Source: Owenia fusiformis (lineage: Eukaryota; Annelida; Polychaeta; Sabellida; Oweniidae). From it: DNA of 64,000 nt. Below are positions 1 through 12,693 of this stretch, piece after piece. A program made the translations under genes and the position numbers. The notes under the pieces are model-generated. The model was not told where the DNA came from. It saw only the letters and a list, made by a program, of their open reading frames with translations, and did no database searches. The stretch spans positions 30,693,375-30,757,374 of the forward strand of contig CAIIXF020000005.1 of NCBI GenBank assembly GCA_903813345.2, written 5' to 3'. Each line of letters opens with the position of its first letter. Within the stretch, counting starts at the first letter, position 1.

Positions 1-2214
1 TAACAATATGTCACCACTTTTAGGTGGCGACATAAAAACATGAGCAATGGAGGATTGAAGAAATATGAGTTTAATTTTGGTATATTTCATATATTTTGTA
101 GCATAGTCTTAGTCTCTGCACAGCCTTACAATAAATACATTCAAATATTTTTCCACAATTGCTTACAATGCACTTGTGGTGATTCACACTTGAAGATCCC
201 ATTTGGACAACAGGAACATTGAAATAAGTGATTGTACACCTATCATTATGAATACATGTAAGTAAAAAATTCTATTTACATTTTTCAGGAAAACATCATA
301 CATGCTAACTCTAATTGGCTATTCTTGAAGCATTTGAAAATGTTCAATTAAATTGCTGCGAAACCTGTGTACTTTGAACGCCTATAGAGCCACAAAAATG
401 TGTTCACTGTTGGTAGGTGTTCATTAGAGACAGGTGTTCACTAGAGAAAGGTGTACACTGAGACAGGTTTTACCGTACAAGTGGAACCCTTTGTTACCTT
501 TACGTAGTGTTCCACTTGGGAGGTGTTCTACCTACAGAAGTTAATTTTACATTCATTAGTTGATTGGTAACTTTTAAGTTAAAACTTTCCAATTACGAAG
601 GTGTTCTACCAAGAGAGGTATTTCACTTCACAGGTTATCTGACTCATATACTTTACTTCTACTAATTTGTGGCCATTTTAATTTGGTGGATCTGTCAAAT
701 TGTTAAAGTCTGCCAAGTTAAGTCGCCTCCAAATTCCCCAGTAATTCTAGTGCCATGTAAATTGGTACCATTAGTACATTATAACATTGCAAGTTGGCAA
801 AATTAAGTAGCCACAAAATATAGAAAAATAGCAAATCCACCAAAATAAGTTGTGCAAAGTAAGTAAAAGTACAGTATATGTAACAATTGTAAACAACTAC
901 ATTGTAATGTTCAAACATCTCAAAAATCAGAAAATCCAAAAAACAGCCTCTATTAGGGTAATGTTTACTCTGAATATTTCAATGTGGTTGTTTATAATTG
1001 TGGGTACAGATTTTGTTTGACAATTCTGGGTATAGATTTTGTTTAACAATTCTGGGTATTGATTTTGTTTGACAGAGTATTTAGTATTGAGATTCAATGT
1101 AGTCTAACTATAATCAAATGTTTTCCAATATAAAATAGACTTTGCCAAATTATGATACTAACACCGATCCAGCTGTGGAACTTTCTGAATGTCTGAATGT
1201 TTATGCATGAAAAATGGAATCAAAGACGTTATCACAGTCAGTGCTAAATACAAATGTGTACAATACTATGTACAATTTATGTAATAACGTACAATTATTT
1301 AATGCTACATATAAATGTATATGGATCATTTAGAAGAAAGTAATTTTCTTTCTACACTTTCTATAAATAAACAATAAATGATCATGACTATAATCTTGTG
1401 AGTATTTTATTTCAATGACAGTCTGTCAAAAATCAGCTTTACATTACAATGACTGTATTGTTTGGGCTTTAGTAATAGATATACTATGAATAAAATATAG
1501 AATAAATATTGAAGTATTTCTTAGAGTGCTTTGTAAACATCTTGGTGAATTCAACTTTAAGGCTGATACATTTTCTTGAATTTTACTTGTTGAACGTCAA
1601 TGTAGAATAAAGTGTATTCAAATATTGGAATACTCCAAGATGTCTATTTGCTAACATGTTTGTTACTACGTAATCTTCCGCTCCACCCAATAGTGATGAT
1701 AATTGCTTAATAACCAATGTCCATGGAGGTACAGTAGATAAATATAATCTAGTCCTATTTTGAAAACCTTTAGTTTACATCAACTTATAACAAGGCATTA
1801 ACATGCAAAAGGTCACAACCTGCCATTTGTTACAGATGCCAAACACCGACCACTGCCCACCAAAAGCCGAACAACATCCACAAAAATGTTGGAGACCAAC
1901 AATATGTGGTGACATAATAATCATTGAACATCACATTTGGAGGCACTGATTCTCAACTACCTCACCACTATCCATCTCTTCCTGGATACCATATTTTGGC
2001 ACAACACTGTTTGCATAGTCCATTTTTATGTTAAAATTTTAAAAGCTCCATGAATTGAATATTTTTTCTACGACAATTACAATTGAAATATACCTGTACA
2101 TATAAATAAATATATCCTCTATAGCATGTGATATAGTTTCAAATTTGTTCAGCTTCCAGGGGTTTTACTGTAAAGTGTACCTGTAATGTTATCATTAACA
2201 CCATAGGATTAGCA
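1..2214. other. Downstream flank of NCKIPSD; no gene recognised
   Basis: AT-rich sequence. It holds the end of an ATGTCACC-family element (1-35), a decayed mariner-like MITE (about 367-476, ending ACAGGTTTTACCGTA), a tandem TTCTGGGTATAGATTTTGTTT motif (about 1000-1075), and a full-length ATGTCACC element (1791-1915, minus orientation). TTTATT at 1407-1412 is the nearest minus-strand AATAAA that could end NCKIPSD. No reading frame here has family resemblance. Confidence 0.5.
1791..1915 (-). mobile_element. ATGTCACC-family short element
   Basis: CAAGGCATTAACATGCAAAA to ACCAACAATATGTGGTGACAT, minus orientation; same layout as the copy at 16211-16342. Confidence 0.6.
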
Positions 2215-5200
2215 TCAGCTCGAATTGAAGTAACTTGGGAAATCTGTCCATATTTGTTTGATAATGTATCTATCCATTTGTAATTGTTCATTTGACCCTT
2301 CTTCATTATATATCCTTATGAAGCAACTTTGTAGTTCTAGGCGCCTATGTACGTGTTCCTCATAGTCAGACTTCTGTATGATCAGATGCATCAAGGAAAG
2401 ATACTCCGTCCTCAACTGAAAATTATAGTAATCAAGCGTACCTAAGCTTCATGAATCTGAGATTAAATTGAAAGATTAAAAGTTCAAAACAATGGGCTTT
2501 TAACAAATCTGTTGAATTTCTACATTATCATTTCAAATGCAAGTTTCAGTATCTGTTTACATGTGTACTTCAGTTGACATAAAGAATAACAATTCAAAAA
2601 ATCAAAAAAATTCTAATTGCTGGATAAAGTTGAGTGATAAGGTGTAATACTTGATCATGTAGTTACGTTTCAACTCTCTTTTTCAAATATCCAAAAATGT
2701 TGTGCTTTTGTTTTTCCTTATAACATGTAGTGTTCCCATATGTTTCTTTTCTCGCTCTTTGGTATTTTTCCCTTTGGCAACTGTGTTTCTATATTTATTG
2801 TGACCATCAAATGACACTTACCTTATCTCCGGATGACAAATCAGTTATTTGTCTTAAAATTATGTCTATAAGCACCATAGCGTCATTTGTGTAGATAATG
2901 TTGGCTGTTTTCTTGCTACTGAATATATCTGTCAACAATTTCATTAATGAATCTGGTGGTTTTGGCTCGTAGTCAAACATCCTGACTGGATCATCTAAAA
3001 TACATAAGACACATTTAAGTTTGGCTTATTTATTTCAATAATTCATCAGAACATAATATATAACAGAATATAGTTGCAATTTTAATTATTACATGCAATT
3101 CAATACAAGGACGATTTTATTTTCTCCATTTCTATGTTTAACCTCACTTTCGTACAGCTCAAAATTTTTTAATTAAGTGTTATATTTTTCCTAGTGTTAC
3201 CAATTATTATTTCTGATTTCAAAAACATTTTGTATTACATTTCATTGGCATTCCAATACCACTTTATAACATTTATAATGTATAGGTCAAATGCGATATG
3301 ATAATACATGATCCGTACCTCCTCTATTGAAGAGCAGCAATACTTTTTCGGTAAATACTTTAGCAGTTCCGTGATTGGCAAGAGCTTTCATGACTATGTT
3401 CTTCTCAAGCTCTTTAAAGTGTAAATTGTAGGATAAAAGAAACTGGGTTAAAATGTCTGATACACCTTCATCCATTTCAGGAGGATTGTCTATGGTGTCT
3501 AGGAAATATTGCACATATTCCACATCGATGTGATCTGAAAAAAACAAACATACAGGGGTTTCATTAGCAGCAGGCAACAGGCAATTTTCACCGGTTGTTT
3601 TCACAAATTAGCCTGTTGTTTTTAGGGACTATTCCATGTTAAATTTTTGATTTCCATTAATTTTGGCTGTTGTTTTCATTTATTTAGCCTGTTGTGAGAA
3701 ATTCTAGTGAAACCCCTGACATTATGTAATCAGGGGTAATATTAATAAGATCTTTAAGTTGTACTCAAGTACCATCCTACTCAGACCAACAAATGATAGA
3801 GGTTTTAGTCCATAGGTTCAAAATCTCGAGCCTTGTTTCATATTATCCTACATTACTTTGAACAGAATTTCACCTGTTGATTTGCTACTAAGTTTGATGA
3901 TTAATTCCTTATTTAATAATACTTGGATGGTCAGAGAATCCATTTTTAAAATTTATAACATCCTCAAAATTGCACTATTACAGTACAACATGAGCTATGA
4001 GACACACATTTATATGCTTACCATAGAAATGCAGAGGCGGCTGCTGGCCCTGACAAAACAGCATTGTCAGCACAAGACCAGTGTATTTCACTTTTTCCAC
4101 AGCTAACATGAAAGAAAAAATGTAAATGTGTTTACGGATGGGGAATGGGAACAGGAGAAATCTATATGAACAAGTGGGCGATTGCAAAAGCTCAGTTTTT
4201 GAGCTAAAAACTACATTTTTCATCCGGAGATTAATATATGGTGTGTACATGAACCTATAGTTACATAAATGATTTAAATGGACAAAGTGTACTCACAGGA
4301 AAGGTCTGTCCTTATGTCCCTCGTAAGCTCTAAAGGAAGAACTGTGTTGAGTATTGTAAAGAGAACCTCATATGATAGTCCGCATAGGGCTCCAAAACTC
4401 TTCAGTAGTAACAATCGTATACTCACACGGGTCTCCTGTAGATAGATCAATCGCACTTAAGTTATCAAAAATCAGATACTAGAGGTTGCCTCTTATCAGA
4501 CCATGTTATCAAAGTGGCAAAATGTTCACATGTGGAAAAATTAAGTAAGATCTCTTTGTACAGAACAACTGAATTTCTGCAGTTGTGGTTGTTAATTACA
4601 CTGTAGTAAAGGTAATATCATAACCTATTTTTTCTGTCCATTGGTCATTATTTTGGCAATTGATAACTATATACAATAATAATAAAGTTAATGACTACCA
4701 TCTGATAGAAGACAACTAGTGTTTCTAGAGCTTCAAAGTCATCAGCAAGTAGCACTTGACGTATAATGTCAGGATCTGCATTATCCTGGAAGAAGACATA
4801 AACAATATTATTGACCAATCATTGGCCAAGATGGCGCTGATTCACCATAAAACCTAAACTTTGTGTTCTATTTAAGTGACAGTAGGTTATTTTGATCTAG
4901 TTTACTCCACTTTTTTCTGAGTCTGACTGCTTCAAATATGAAATGGTTTTGATGACTGAAAGGTTACAGGCTTAATGTGTACAGTCAAAGTAGATAGATA
5001 TAGGGGACATTTATAGAGTTAATATATTGTGATAACTCACTAATATTGTGACACACTCTTGAAAGCTCTGTGATGATTATCGTATATTGTGTTAACTCAC
5101 TAATATTGTGATAAGCTCCTGTAGGTACTCTGTTATGACGCTCTCATCCTCATGGAGGGACCAACTTCTTTGTTGAGAATCATCCTTACAATACGCCATC

Positions 5201-8200
5201 TCAGAGAATATAACATTCAACCTCTCTGCATCATGACTACTTTCTAGCTTACTGTTGCGATTCTGAAAAACATAAAAACATGAATGTTAAAATAGCTTTT
5301 CTTCTTCCTATATCTGGTGATAGAAGGGAAAGGGCCTAGTATATCTGAATAAGACAAGGATCCATCATTATTTTGTTTACAGCATGGCAATACATGTTAA
5401 ACATATATAATTGTCACATATATCACTTTAATTCTTAGTAGAATTAGTAGATCAATCCATTATCACATTATAGCTCTAGACTTACCCCAACATCTGCAAG
5501 TTGAACTATGATATCATCCATTACATTTCCAATTGAGGGCACTGCTGTTCGTATATGACTTAATACACTGGCTATTGTTGATTTTGAAGCATCGTGACTT
5601 AGATTTGACTTTCTCCTGACTAGTTCAATTAATTCTTGGCCAAGTGCTTCAGGTACTTCTACCTTTGAGGGAACATTAGTGGTAGCTGTTGCTGACTTAG
5701 GAGCATCCATTGCACTGTTGTATGTAAAGTCCGGAGTAAACTCAGATGGAGTAGGGGGTTGAGGCGCTGGTGCTTTAGGCCGAGTAACATTGTTTTCTGG
5801 TACATTTACTGTCCTAGGGGGTGGTGGGGGACCTTTGGTACCTGGGGGTGGTGGAGGTGCCACTTTCATACTTTTCTGCTTTCCTTGACCTATTATGAAA
5901 ATTATTATCTTAAATAAGTGATCGGACCTCCGACACTGTTCAATACTTTGACACAGCTCCCAGAACATAACTGATCAGACAGACCACCTACCAAAATGAA
6001 TATGCACTTCAACATCTATTATTTTCGAAATGGTAACAAAACTCAGTGACCTTTATAACTAGAGTTTAAAGATTGCAGGCAATCTTATGGAGGCCCCCAT
6101 AGGCTTTTTTTTACCTTTTGGAGGTCAGCCTGCAGGGGTCTCCTAATAATTCCTGCATATTGATATCATCATATTTCCTTTCAGATGTAAATTACCTGAC
6201 TTGAAGTTGTTGAATGGTCCATTAACAGAGTCAGCAGATGTCGTGGGTGTTGGCGGAGTTGTAGGAGCGTGACGTTTAGGTTGTGCTGCTATCTTTTGTG
6301 ATTGCTGCATTCTCTTCTCAACTTGACTCACAACTGCTTTCCTGTGTTCAATCAGCTTCCTATAGAGAAGAATGTTCAGTAAAAACGATTGGAAGTACAG
6401 TATTAATTATCAAATATTATGCAAATGTGTCAGATGCACAATATGATACTTTTGAACAAACATTGACAAATCAAGCGTAAAAGCACAAAAAGTTTAGTAC
6501 ACATTGGTATAAATCAAATTTTACACCATTTTTTCAATAAAATTGGCTGCACCAAAATTAGGAAAATTCATTTGAGCTAAAAAGAATTTAAAAAACAAAT
6601 GTGAGTATGACGCATTCTGAGATACTAGAGGTTGTGGAACCCAAATTGCTATGAAGTAATATAATAGTAATGTTATATAATTACTCACTGTAATGTTTCT
6701 CTTTGACTATGAGTGTAGCTTCCCGAGTTTCCAGTTGCAGCATAGTGTATTGCTTCTACCCCTTGATCAATAAACTTCAACACCTCAGCATTGCTCCCCT
6801 TGAAAACACAGAAAAACATGTGTACAGGTAAGAGGAAAAATTCGGTCTATCTTATAGGAGTGTTCTACTTGCAGCAAGGGAAAGATCAATACCCGGTGTT
6901 TTCAGCGGGAAGTGGCGTTTCGTTCAGTGGATGAGCTGCGCGCGCACGCATAAATGTGATTATCCAATATATTTAGGGGAGGGCTATTTGAAATAGTTTT
7001 TGGTCTCAGGCGCGACCCAGGGCTGTTGTCTTAAGGACATTTCGTTGAAAATGAGCCATTCGGCTGATAATTGGTAAGAGTTTGCGATCTTATATTGTAT
7101 AATTGTTACTCAGACACATATTTTGACACGATTCTGTTGGAAATAGGCTTTGATTGTGCCATTGCTTTTCCATTGCACAATCCATCTATTGATAGAAGTA
7201 ACATTAACCAGAACAACGGCAACGCCAAAGCGTAGCGAATCCCATCGAACAGAAATGGCTGGCATTTTAACAAACGAAATATATAGCAAACTTTAAAATG
7301 GTGGCCAATTTTCATAATGGCCGCCTCCTACCAAAAATGTCATTAGACAGTGTGCCATGCTTATAGTATTCACATACCAAATATGAACAAAATCGCTCCA
7401 CTACTTTTCAAGTTACAGCAAAAATCGTAAAATAACGAGTAAAGGCCGAGTAAAATACGTTTAAATGGCGGCCATTTTTCAAAATGGCCACCTTCTACCA
7501 AAAGTGTCATTAGACAGTGTACCATGCTTATAGTATTCACATATCAAATATGAACAAAATCGCTCCACCACTTTTCGAGTTATAGTAAAATACGTTTAAA
7601 TGGCGGCCATTTTTCAAAATGGCCACCTTCTACCAAAAGTGTCATTAGACAGTGTACCATTTCAATTTTTCAATTTATTAAATATATATGCATACAACAA
7701 TACAAAATTGATGAAGGGAGCGAGACACCACTGAAAGGTGTATGGTGCCCCCTGTAACAATAAAAAATTCATATGAATTAGCAATTGAAGATGACAAATA
7801 GGTATATAAATGTAAAAAATCCTTGAACAATTATATTAAGTAAAAAAGGTTTTGTTCCTGCGATTTCAGCTATGATACAAAGCTGTTTTGGCCTCCTCCC
7901 AATGTTCCCGTTTCCTGATATAGTTGGTGTTCATGCTAAAGATAAAAAACAAAGATAAGAATTCTTGAGATCAAAAGTGCCAGAAAATGCCCAAATGGAA
8001 TGGTGAGTTGGGAATTTTATTGTAATCAAACAACATGTGAGCACCTCAAAGTCTTGGTTGTGGCTGAGTTAATAGATGATGCTTATAGTATTCACATATC
8101 AAATATGAATAAAATCGATCCACTACTTTTTGAGTTATAGTAAAATATGTTAAAATGGCGGCCATTTTGAAAAATGGCCGCCTTCTACCAAAAGTGTCAT

Positions 8201-10767
8201 TAGACAGTGTGCCATGCTTATAGTATTCACAAACCAAATATGAACAAAATCGCTCCACTACTTTTTGAGTTATAGTAAAATATGTTAAAATGGTGGCCAT
8301 TTTTCAAAATGGCCGCCTCCTACCAAAAATGTCATTAGACAGTGAGCCATGCTTATAGTATTCACATACCAAATATGAACAAAATCGCTCCACTACTTCT
8401 TGAGTTACAGCAAAAATTGTAAAATAACGAGTAAAAGCCGCCATTTTTCAAGATGGCTGCCATGTGCTTTTTTAATATCTACATTTCTAGCTTTATCAAT
8501 GTCCTATATAATTTTTTTACATTTAAAACATATTGCTATTACAGTTTTACATATTGCACCTAAATTACTGTAAAATCGGCACTAAAATGGCCGCCATTTT
8601 TAAATGAGCGGCCATTTTGAAAATCGGCTTTCGAGCAGAACTTCTACCCCCATAGGGTATATGTGTACAAAATATGAACAAAATCGGGCCAACGGTATTT
8701 GAGTTATTGCCCGGACGGACGGACGGAGGCGTTCCCTATATCCCTCCGAACTTCGTTCGATGGGATAATAATGCAGATTGGTTTACCTTCAATACATGGC
8801 AGACACTACATATCGGTCTATTAAATACCAATTTTTGCCTTAAATAGTTTTATATTTCCATCCACGGCCTGGAGCCTGGGTGTGTTTGTCTCTTATGTGT
8901 ATGCTTGTGCATGGACTTCTAATCACTAGCAGAATTTAACATGATGCAAACTCGACATTATAACTCATGCTGTAACATTTTGACTTCACTGGAAAACAAT
9001 AGGAATTATTTTTCTTGCCAATCAATCATGAATCACAATCAAAATTTCAGAATGATCAATCAGGCAATGGTCCAAATCAAGTTATAACATTATATGATAT
9101 TCAGCAAGAAGTCCGGTAGAAATACAGAATATTTAAACATCAAAGCTGAAAGTTAAAAGCTAATCTGTCAATTTTCTGTCTGCAAAAGAGCGTTTGCATT
9201 TGACACAATAACAGACTGAGGCTTTGAAATCTAGGATTCCCCAGGAAAATATGACGTCATACTAATTAGCATAAGGATTTCCCTATTGGTCTGGGTCGAG
9301 CCTTATTCGAAAACACAATCCATAAATACATGCTAATTTCTAAGGAGATAGGAAGTGTATAACGTGTTTATCGATTTCGTTTAAAGATTTAATCAATTAT
9401 CAAATTGTTTAAGTGGATAAAGTGGTCACACTTGCTTCAATTCATAGCGTAATCGACGGATGGAAACTGACCGAATTCCCTATATCCTACCCCGTATTAC
9501 TGTAGGCTATTAAGCACAGTGACCTACAGAGGGCGCTATCACAAACAAGTACTGCACGAACCGATAAATTCCCGGGTATTGTAACGCCCTTGCTTGCAGT
9601 GGTGAACAGGTAGCCCAGCCCCCCCCCAAATGGTTCCCAAAAAACGTTTGTGCCTAAAATTCTCCCCTTCCCCTATAAAAACTGGGCAACAGGAGAAATA
9701 TATAAAATAGAACTGGTATAGCATCAAGTTTTAATTTTTTCTGCCCCCTCTGAATTTCTACTACCACTCCTGACATTGGATTTACAGTCTCATTTTTTAA
9801 GTCAAGTAAAGTTTTTTATGCGGCCATCCAACGGACATGACCAATAGATTCACATAACAATCTGACAGATTTTAGAAATTGGCGATCAATTTGAGTCTAA
9901 AGTGTTCCATATACAGAGGTGTTCCACTTGACAGTTTTAAAAATTGTTAGTCTCTGGTAGATGACATAGGTGGCTTAAATAATTTTTCCAATAACCACTG
10001 GTCCCACTATTTTATGATATTATTTTCTTTGAAAATATTAATTGTTAGACGGTTGTCACTCAATACTGTATATATCACCATATCAATCAAACGATGTGTC
10101 TAATTTGAAATTTCCCCCCTAGTTACGGCAGTGAATTACTAAAAATAGATAGATCTAATGAAACATTGATTATCCAGTGAATTTCACTAGAAAAATACTA
10201 AGGCCATATGCTAATAGAGAAACTGGTCCACTTCTTATGAAAAGATCACGGAGAACAGCAATGAACAAAGTAAATGCTTGTTTTGTTGTTGGTTAGGTAA
10301 CCTGGTAGTGACATCACATATAGAATCAACAGAGATGTGTGACGTTACAATTATTGGTTTGTTTATAGTTGCTTGATGGACTAAATATGTGACTGACGTC
10401 ATAGTTTATCTGATAAGTCATATCTCGAATCACAATCACATCATTTGGCAGTTGCCTTGATGATTTGCCGTGTAAGCTAATAAAGGCGGATCTTAGGTAA
10501 CATGAATCGTCCTAGACCGGTCCATAGAATGAAGCCCATGGTACCGCCCACTTCGTGGGGGGCCTTCGTAAAAAGAGTACATTACTAGTTTCACATGCTC
10601 ACCTTCTTTTTCGTCACATAATTTCCAGGTATGTATCCAACCTGGCCATAGGCATTCAAAGCTAAAATCCAATCTCCATCATTTTGAATCACTGTGAATA
10701 AATCACCTTCTTGGCAACTCAAATAGCCAGCTGAATCATTGACATAAGGGTATAAAGCTCTAAACAT
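2215..10767 (-). CDS. NCKIPSD: NCKIPSD/SPIN90 orthologue (SH3 protein, Arp2/3 and formin regulator), complete
   Basis: Eleven coding exons join in phase: 10767-10603, 6798-6689, 6359-6196, 5889-5486, 5262-5101, 4785-4699, 4435-4297, 4102-4022, 3534-3319, 2994-2822, 2415-2215, giving 633 codons and a stop (human protein about 722). Residues 1-55 are an SH3 domain opening MFRALYPYV and containing GDWILA and GYIPGNYV. Two polyproline runs ([14 protein letters not shown], near residues 157-170) follow. From about residue 225 comes the C-terminal helical domain, with family motifs [25 protein letters not shown]-like [12 protein letters not shown], and a last exon reading EYLSLMH and QMDR as in vertebrate NCKIPSD. 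In vertebrates the protein binds Nck and N-WASP through SH3/proline contacts and starts linear Arp2/3 filaments through the C-terminal domain at endocytic sites and cell edges. The start is chosen because the SH3 fold begins there, as in vertebrates. The gene diverges from TUBGCP6. Confidence 0.93.
5018..5150 (-). repeat. 60-bp tandem duplication covering the 5' splice site of NCKIPSD exon 5
   Basis: The exon end plus donor CACAATATTA|GTGAGTTA at 5101 is repeated exactly 60 bp into the intron (5041), with flanking similarity of about 45 bp. See the finding on competing donors. Confidence 0.75.
7199..8772 (-). mobile_element. GGCCATTTT-array element, copy 1 (in NCKIPSD intron 1)
   Basis: One edge is CCAGAACAACGGCAACGCC followed by GCGAATCCCATCGAAC; the other ends TTCGTTCGATGGGATAATAAT. 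Both ends carry ATCCCATCGAAC in inverted orientation. The body is a tandem array of roughly 100-170-bp units with the palindrome-like GGCCATTTTxAAAAATGGCC and a conserved TATGAACAAAATCGCTCCAC segment, plus a CGGACGGACGGA stretch near the far end. It encodes nothing and is interrupted by foreign sequence at about 7660-8080. Confidence 0.75.
7660..8080 (-). mobile_element. Insertion inside GGCCATTTT element copy 1, possibly a LINE 3' tail
   Basis: The array stops at GACAGTGTACCAT and resumes at ATGCTTATAGTATTC. The inserted 420 bp opens TTCAATTTATTAAATATATATGCATACAACAATAC, similar in layout to the 3' end of the LINE at 39530-41045. No coding is visible. Confidence 0.5.
9595..9680 (+). repeat. 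C-rich scar of the CAGGCCCGTAGCCAG MITE family
   Basis: GAACAGGTAGCCCAGCC followed by a run of C and decayed sequence resembles the edges of the MITE at 59281-59482. Boundaries are unclear. Confidence 0.3.
10168..10570 (-). mobile_element. About 400-bp interspersed element, copy A
   Basis: Reverse-complement relative of 44665-45064, sharing GATTATCCAGTGAATTTCACTAG at one end and ACTTCGTGGGGGGCC at the other, plus TGACGTCA and a TTAGGTAACCTGGTAGTGAC segment. No coding and no clear terminal inverted repeats. Confidence 0.7.
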
Positions 10768-11506
10768 TGCGGCAATCCAGTAATGTACATATAAATTGAT
10801 AAAATGAACACCGAATTTTTTTTTCGAATTTTCGAATTTTTTCTTATTTTGACACACGGACTGAATTTTATATACTGAGTAATTGGTCAGACTTTGAGTG
10901 AATTGATGACTCGCCACAAGTTATTTTGAAGTTGTATATTTGACTTTAATCGGTGTTTCTTCAGATGAAATTTTTCATATGAAATATTTATGATGAATTA
11001 TTACCCTTTGATTAAATACATCAATATATAATTTAAAACCATCAGAAATGTAGAAAATGTGACAACACTAATAACCTTAGAATTTACTTAGGGCGCGTCA
11101 AAAATTCAGAAAGCGGTAAAAAATTGGAAAACAAATTCATTCTGTTGTTATTAGATTATAAGATATGTAAACAATTGGACATGACACCATGAATTCATAA
11201 AACTCCATGCTTGTGCATTCGTTCTGATGTGAGTAAGTTTGATCACTTTTAATAACTCATTCTCATCAAATCCAGAAATGAGAACATGGGAAGTCACCCA
11301 TCCCTCTTATATTCTATAGAATATTAGAGAGAGAGGTGGTGACTCCTACAAGGCCTCCTACAAGGCGAGGACGAGTGAGATTCAGACGGTTGGGATCCAG
11401 ACCATTTGGATTCCGACCATTGGGATTCCGACCTACAGTGGGGATCATAAAGAATTGCAAAAGCTATGAAAATTACATGCTGTCGCACATGTAATAAATT
11501 CTTACC

Positions 11507-11862
11507 TCAGTGTATTCAGTGCTCTATTTTCTCCGTCTGAGTAAGTCCAAATATAGTGGAATTTGTGTCCCTAATGACAAATAAGAACTTTAAAAGTTGA
11601 AGTGGATATTCACATGTTATGCCGACTCTTCAAATGTTGAGGTGATTTTGTCGCCCGATTGCGCCGGAACGGAGGATTGGCTCCCAGAATGCAACATGAC
11701 ACGTGCCAGCTTTCAAAATGCTGTTCCGCCATTTTGAAACCTGTCATGAGTAAATACGGTAACTGATGTTGCATTCTGGGAGTCAACCGTCCTTGGATAA
11801 CAAACATGGCGATTCATGAAAACATTCATTCGATTTGGTAGGGATTTATCCATTATTTGCAG
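11507..11862. promoter_or_regulatory. Bidirectional promoter between NCKIPSD (-) and TUBGCP6 (+), with likely 5' untranslated exons at both edges
   Basis: On the minus strand a donor-like CTGAG|GTAAG ends a putative NCKIPSD leader exon at 11506. On the plus strand TTTGCAG|GTATGA ends a putative TUBGCP6 leader exon at 11862, which would splice to the acceptor TTAATTCCAG before 12590. Between them are two ZNF143/STAF-like sites in inverted orientation (11681-11697, 11766-11782), a YY1-like AAAATGGCGG (minus, 11727-11736) and a second YY1-like ACATGGCGAT (11803-11812). No TATA box is visible. Transcription start sites are inferred, not seen. Confidence 0.55.
11681..11782. promoter_or_regulatory. 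Perfect 17-bp inverted repeat of a ZNF143/STAF-like site
   Basis: CTCCCAGAATGCAACAT at 11681-11697 and its exact reverse complement at 11766-11782. CCCAGAATGC is the core of the vertebrate SBS/ZNF143 motif, common in promoters of widely expressed genes and in bidirectional promoters. The position midway between two divergent leader exons fits this. Confidence 0.55.
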
Positions 11863-12589
11863 GTATGAAGCTTTGGATTCATTTATTGTGCTACTTTAGT
11901 GAACGGGAATTATTTTTCTACCGCTTGGGAGAGTTTGAGACACGAAACTTGGAAATTAGCTCATTGTGACAACTTGTGAACGTTGAGTTTTATTTTTGTC
12001 CCCCACTGTATAAGGCGACCCTCCCCTACCCTAACCTTCGTCTAAGGCTTATACTGTATTACATTCCTGGGTCTCCACTGTATATAAACCTTGACAGGGA
12101 TCCTCGGCGCGCATGGGGTACAATTAGTTTTTTTCTACTTTGGACATTTTGTATGGCATTGGTCCTATATTTAGACATTTGGTATGGCATTTGACAGTTT
12201 GGTATGGGAACATATTGATATCTGAGGGTCCAGCCTAGGATCCCCACCAAAATTTATGTACAGTGAACCCCTGTGGTTTCATTTGGCTAGAGACTTGAGT
12301 AAGCCTAGGCTATCAAACTTAAAAGTAGAAAGTCTTACATATCTGTCGTCTTAATTGCAATTACACTTAGTGTCAACTGTGTCATCTCGGTTTTTTGTCA
12401 TACATCATTCTTCACTGTCTCTTGTACAAATTGATCTGTTCAGTAGGCTAATAAATAACATAAAGTTCATAACTATGCGCAGAGAACTTTTTTTTACATA
12501 TGGTTTACAAATCATGTAAATACATCTCTTGTGATGAGGTCACACAAAATACAACCTAACTTAATTCTACTTTCTTTAATTAATTCCAG

Positions 12590-12693
12590 GTTTTTGACAA
12601 ATAACATCAACCACCATGCTGATGTTACAAAAGAGAATAATAGATGGTACTCTTTAGACAAACCATATTACCAAACTGTAAAGTGCCTTGAAA
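12590..12693 (+). other. TUBGCP6: Putative TUBGCP6 5' leader in exon with start codon
   Basis: The acceptor TTAATTAATTCCAG precedes 12590. The leader has short upstream reading frames, one beginning in strong context (CCACCATGC, 12613-12621) and stopping after 13 codons. If the first leader exon includes 11805, another upstream frame of 11 codons starts in the YY1-like ATGGCG. These could damp translation of GCP6. Confidence 0.4.

Noticed and set aside
718-939. 73-codon minus-strand hydrophobic frame
   Set aside because: AT-rich sequence gives Phe/Tyr/Leu-rich frames by chance; no splice or homology support.
8046-8300. Open frame with [14 protein letters not shown] repeats
   Set aside because: Lies entirely in the GGCCATTTT array element; repeat-derived.
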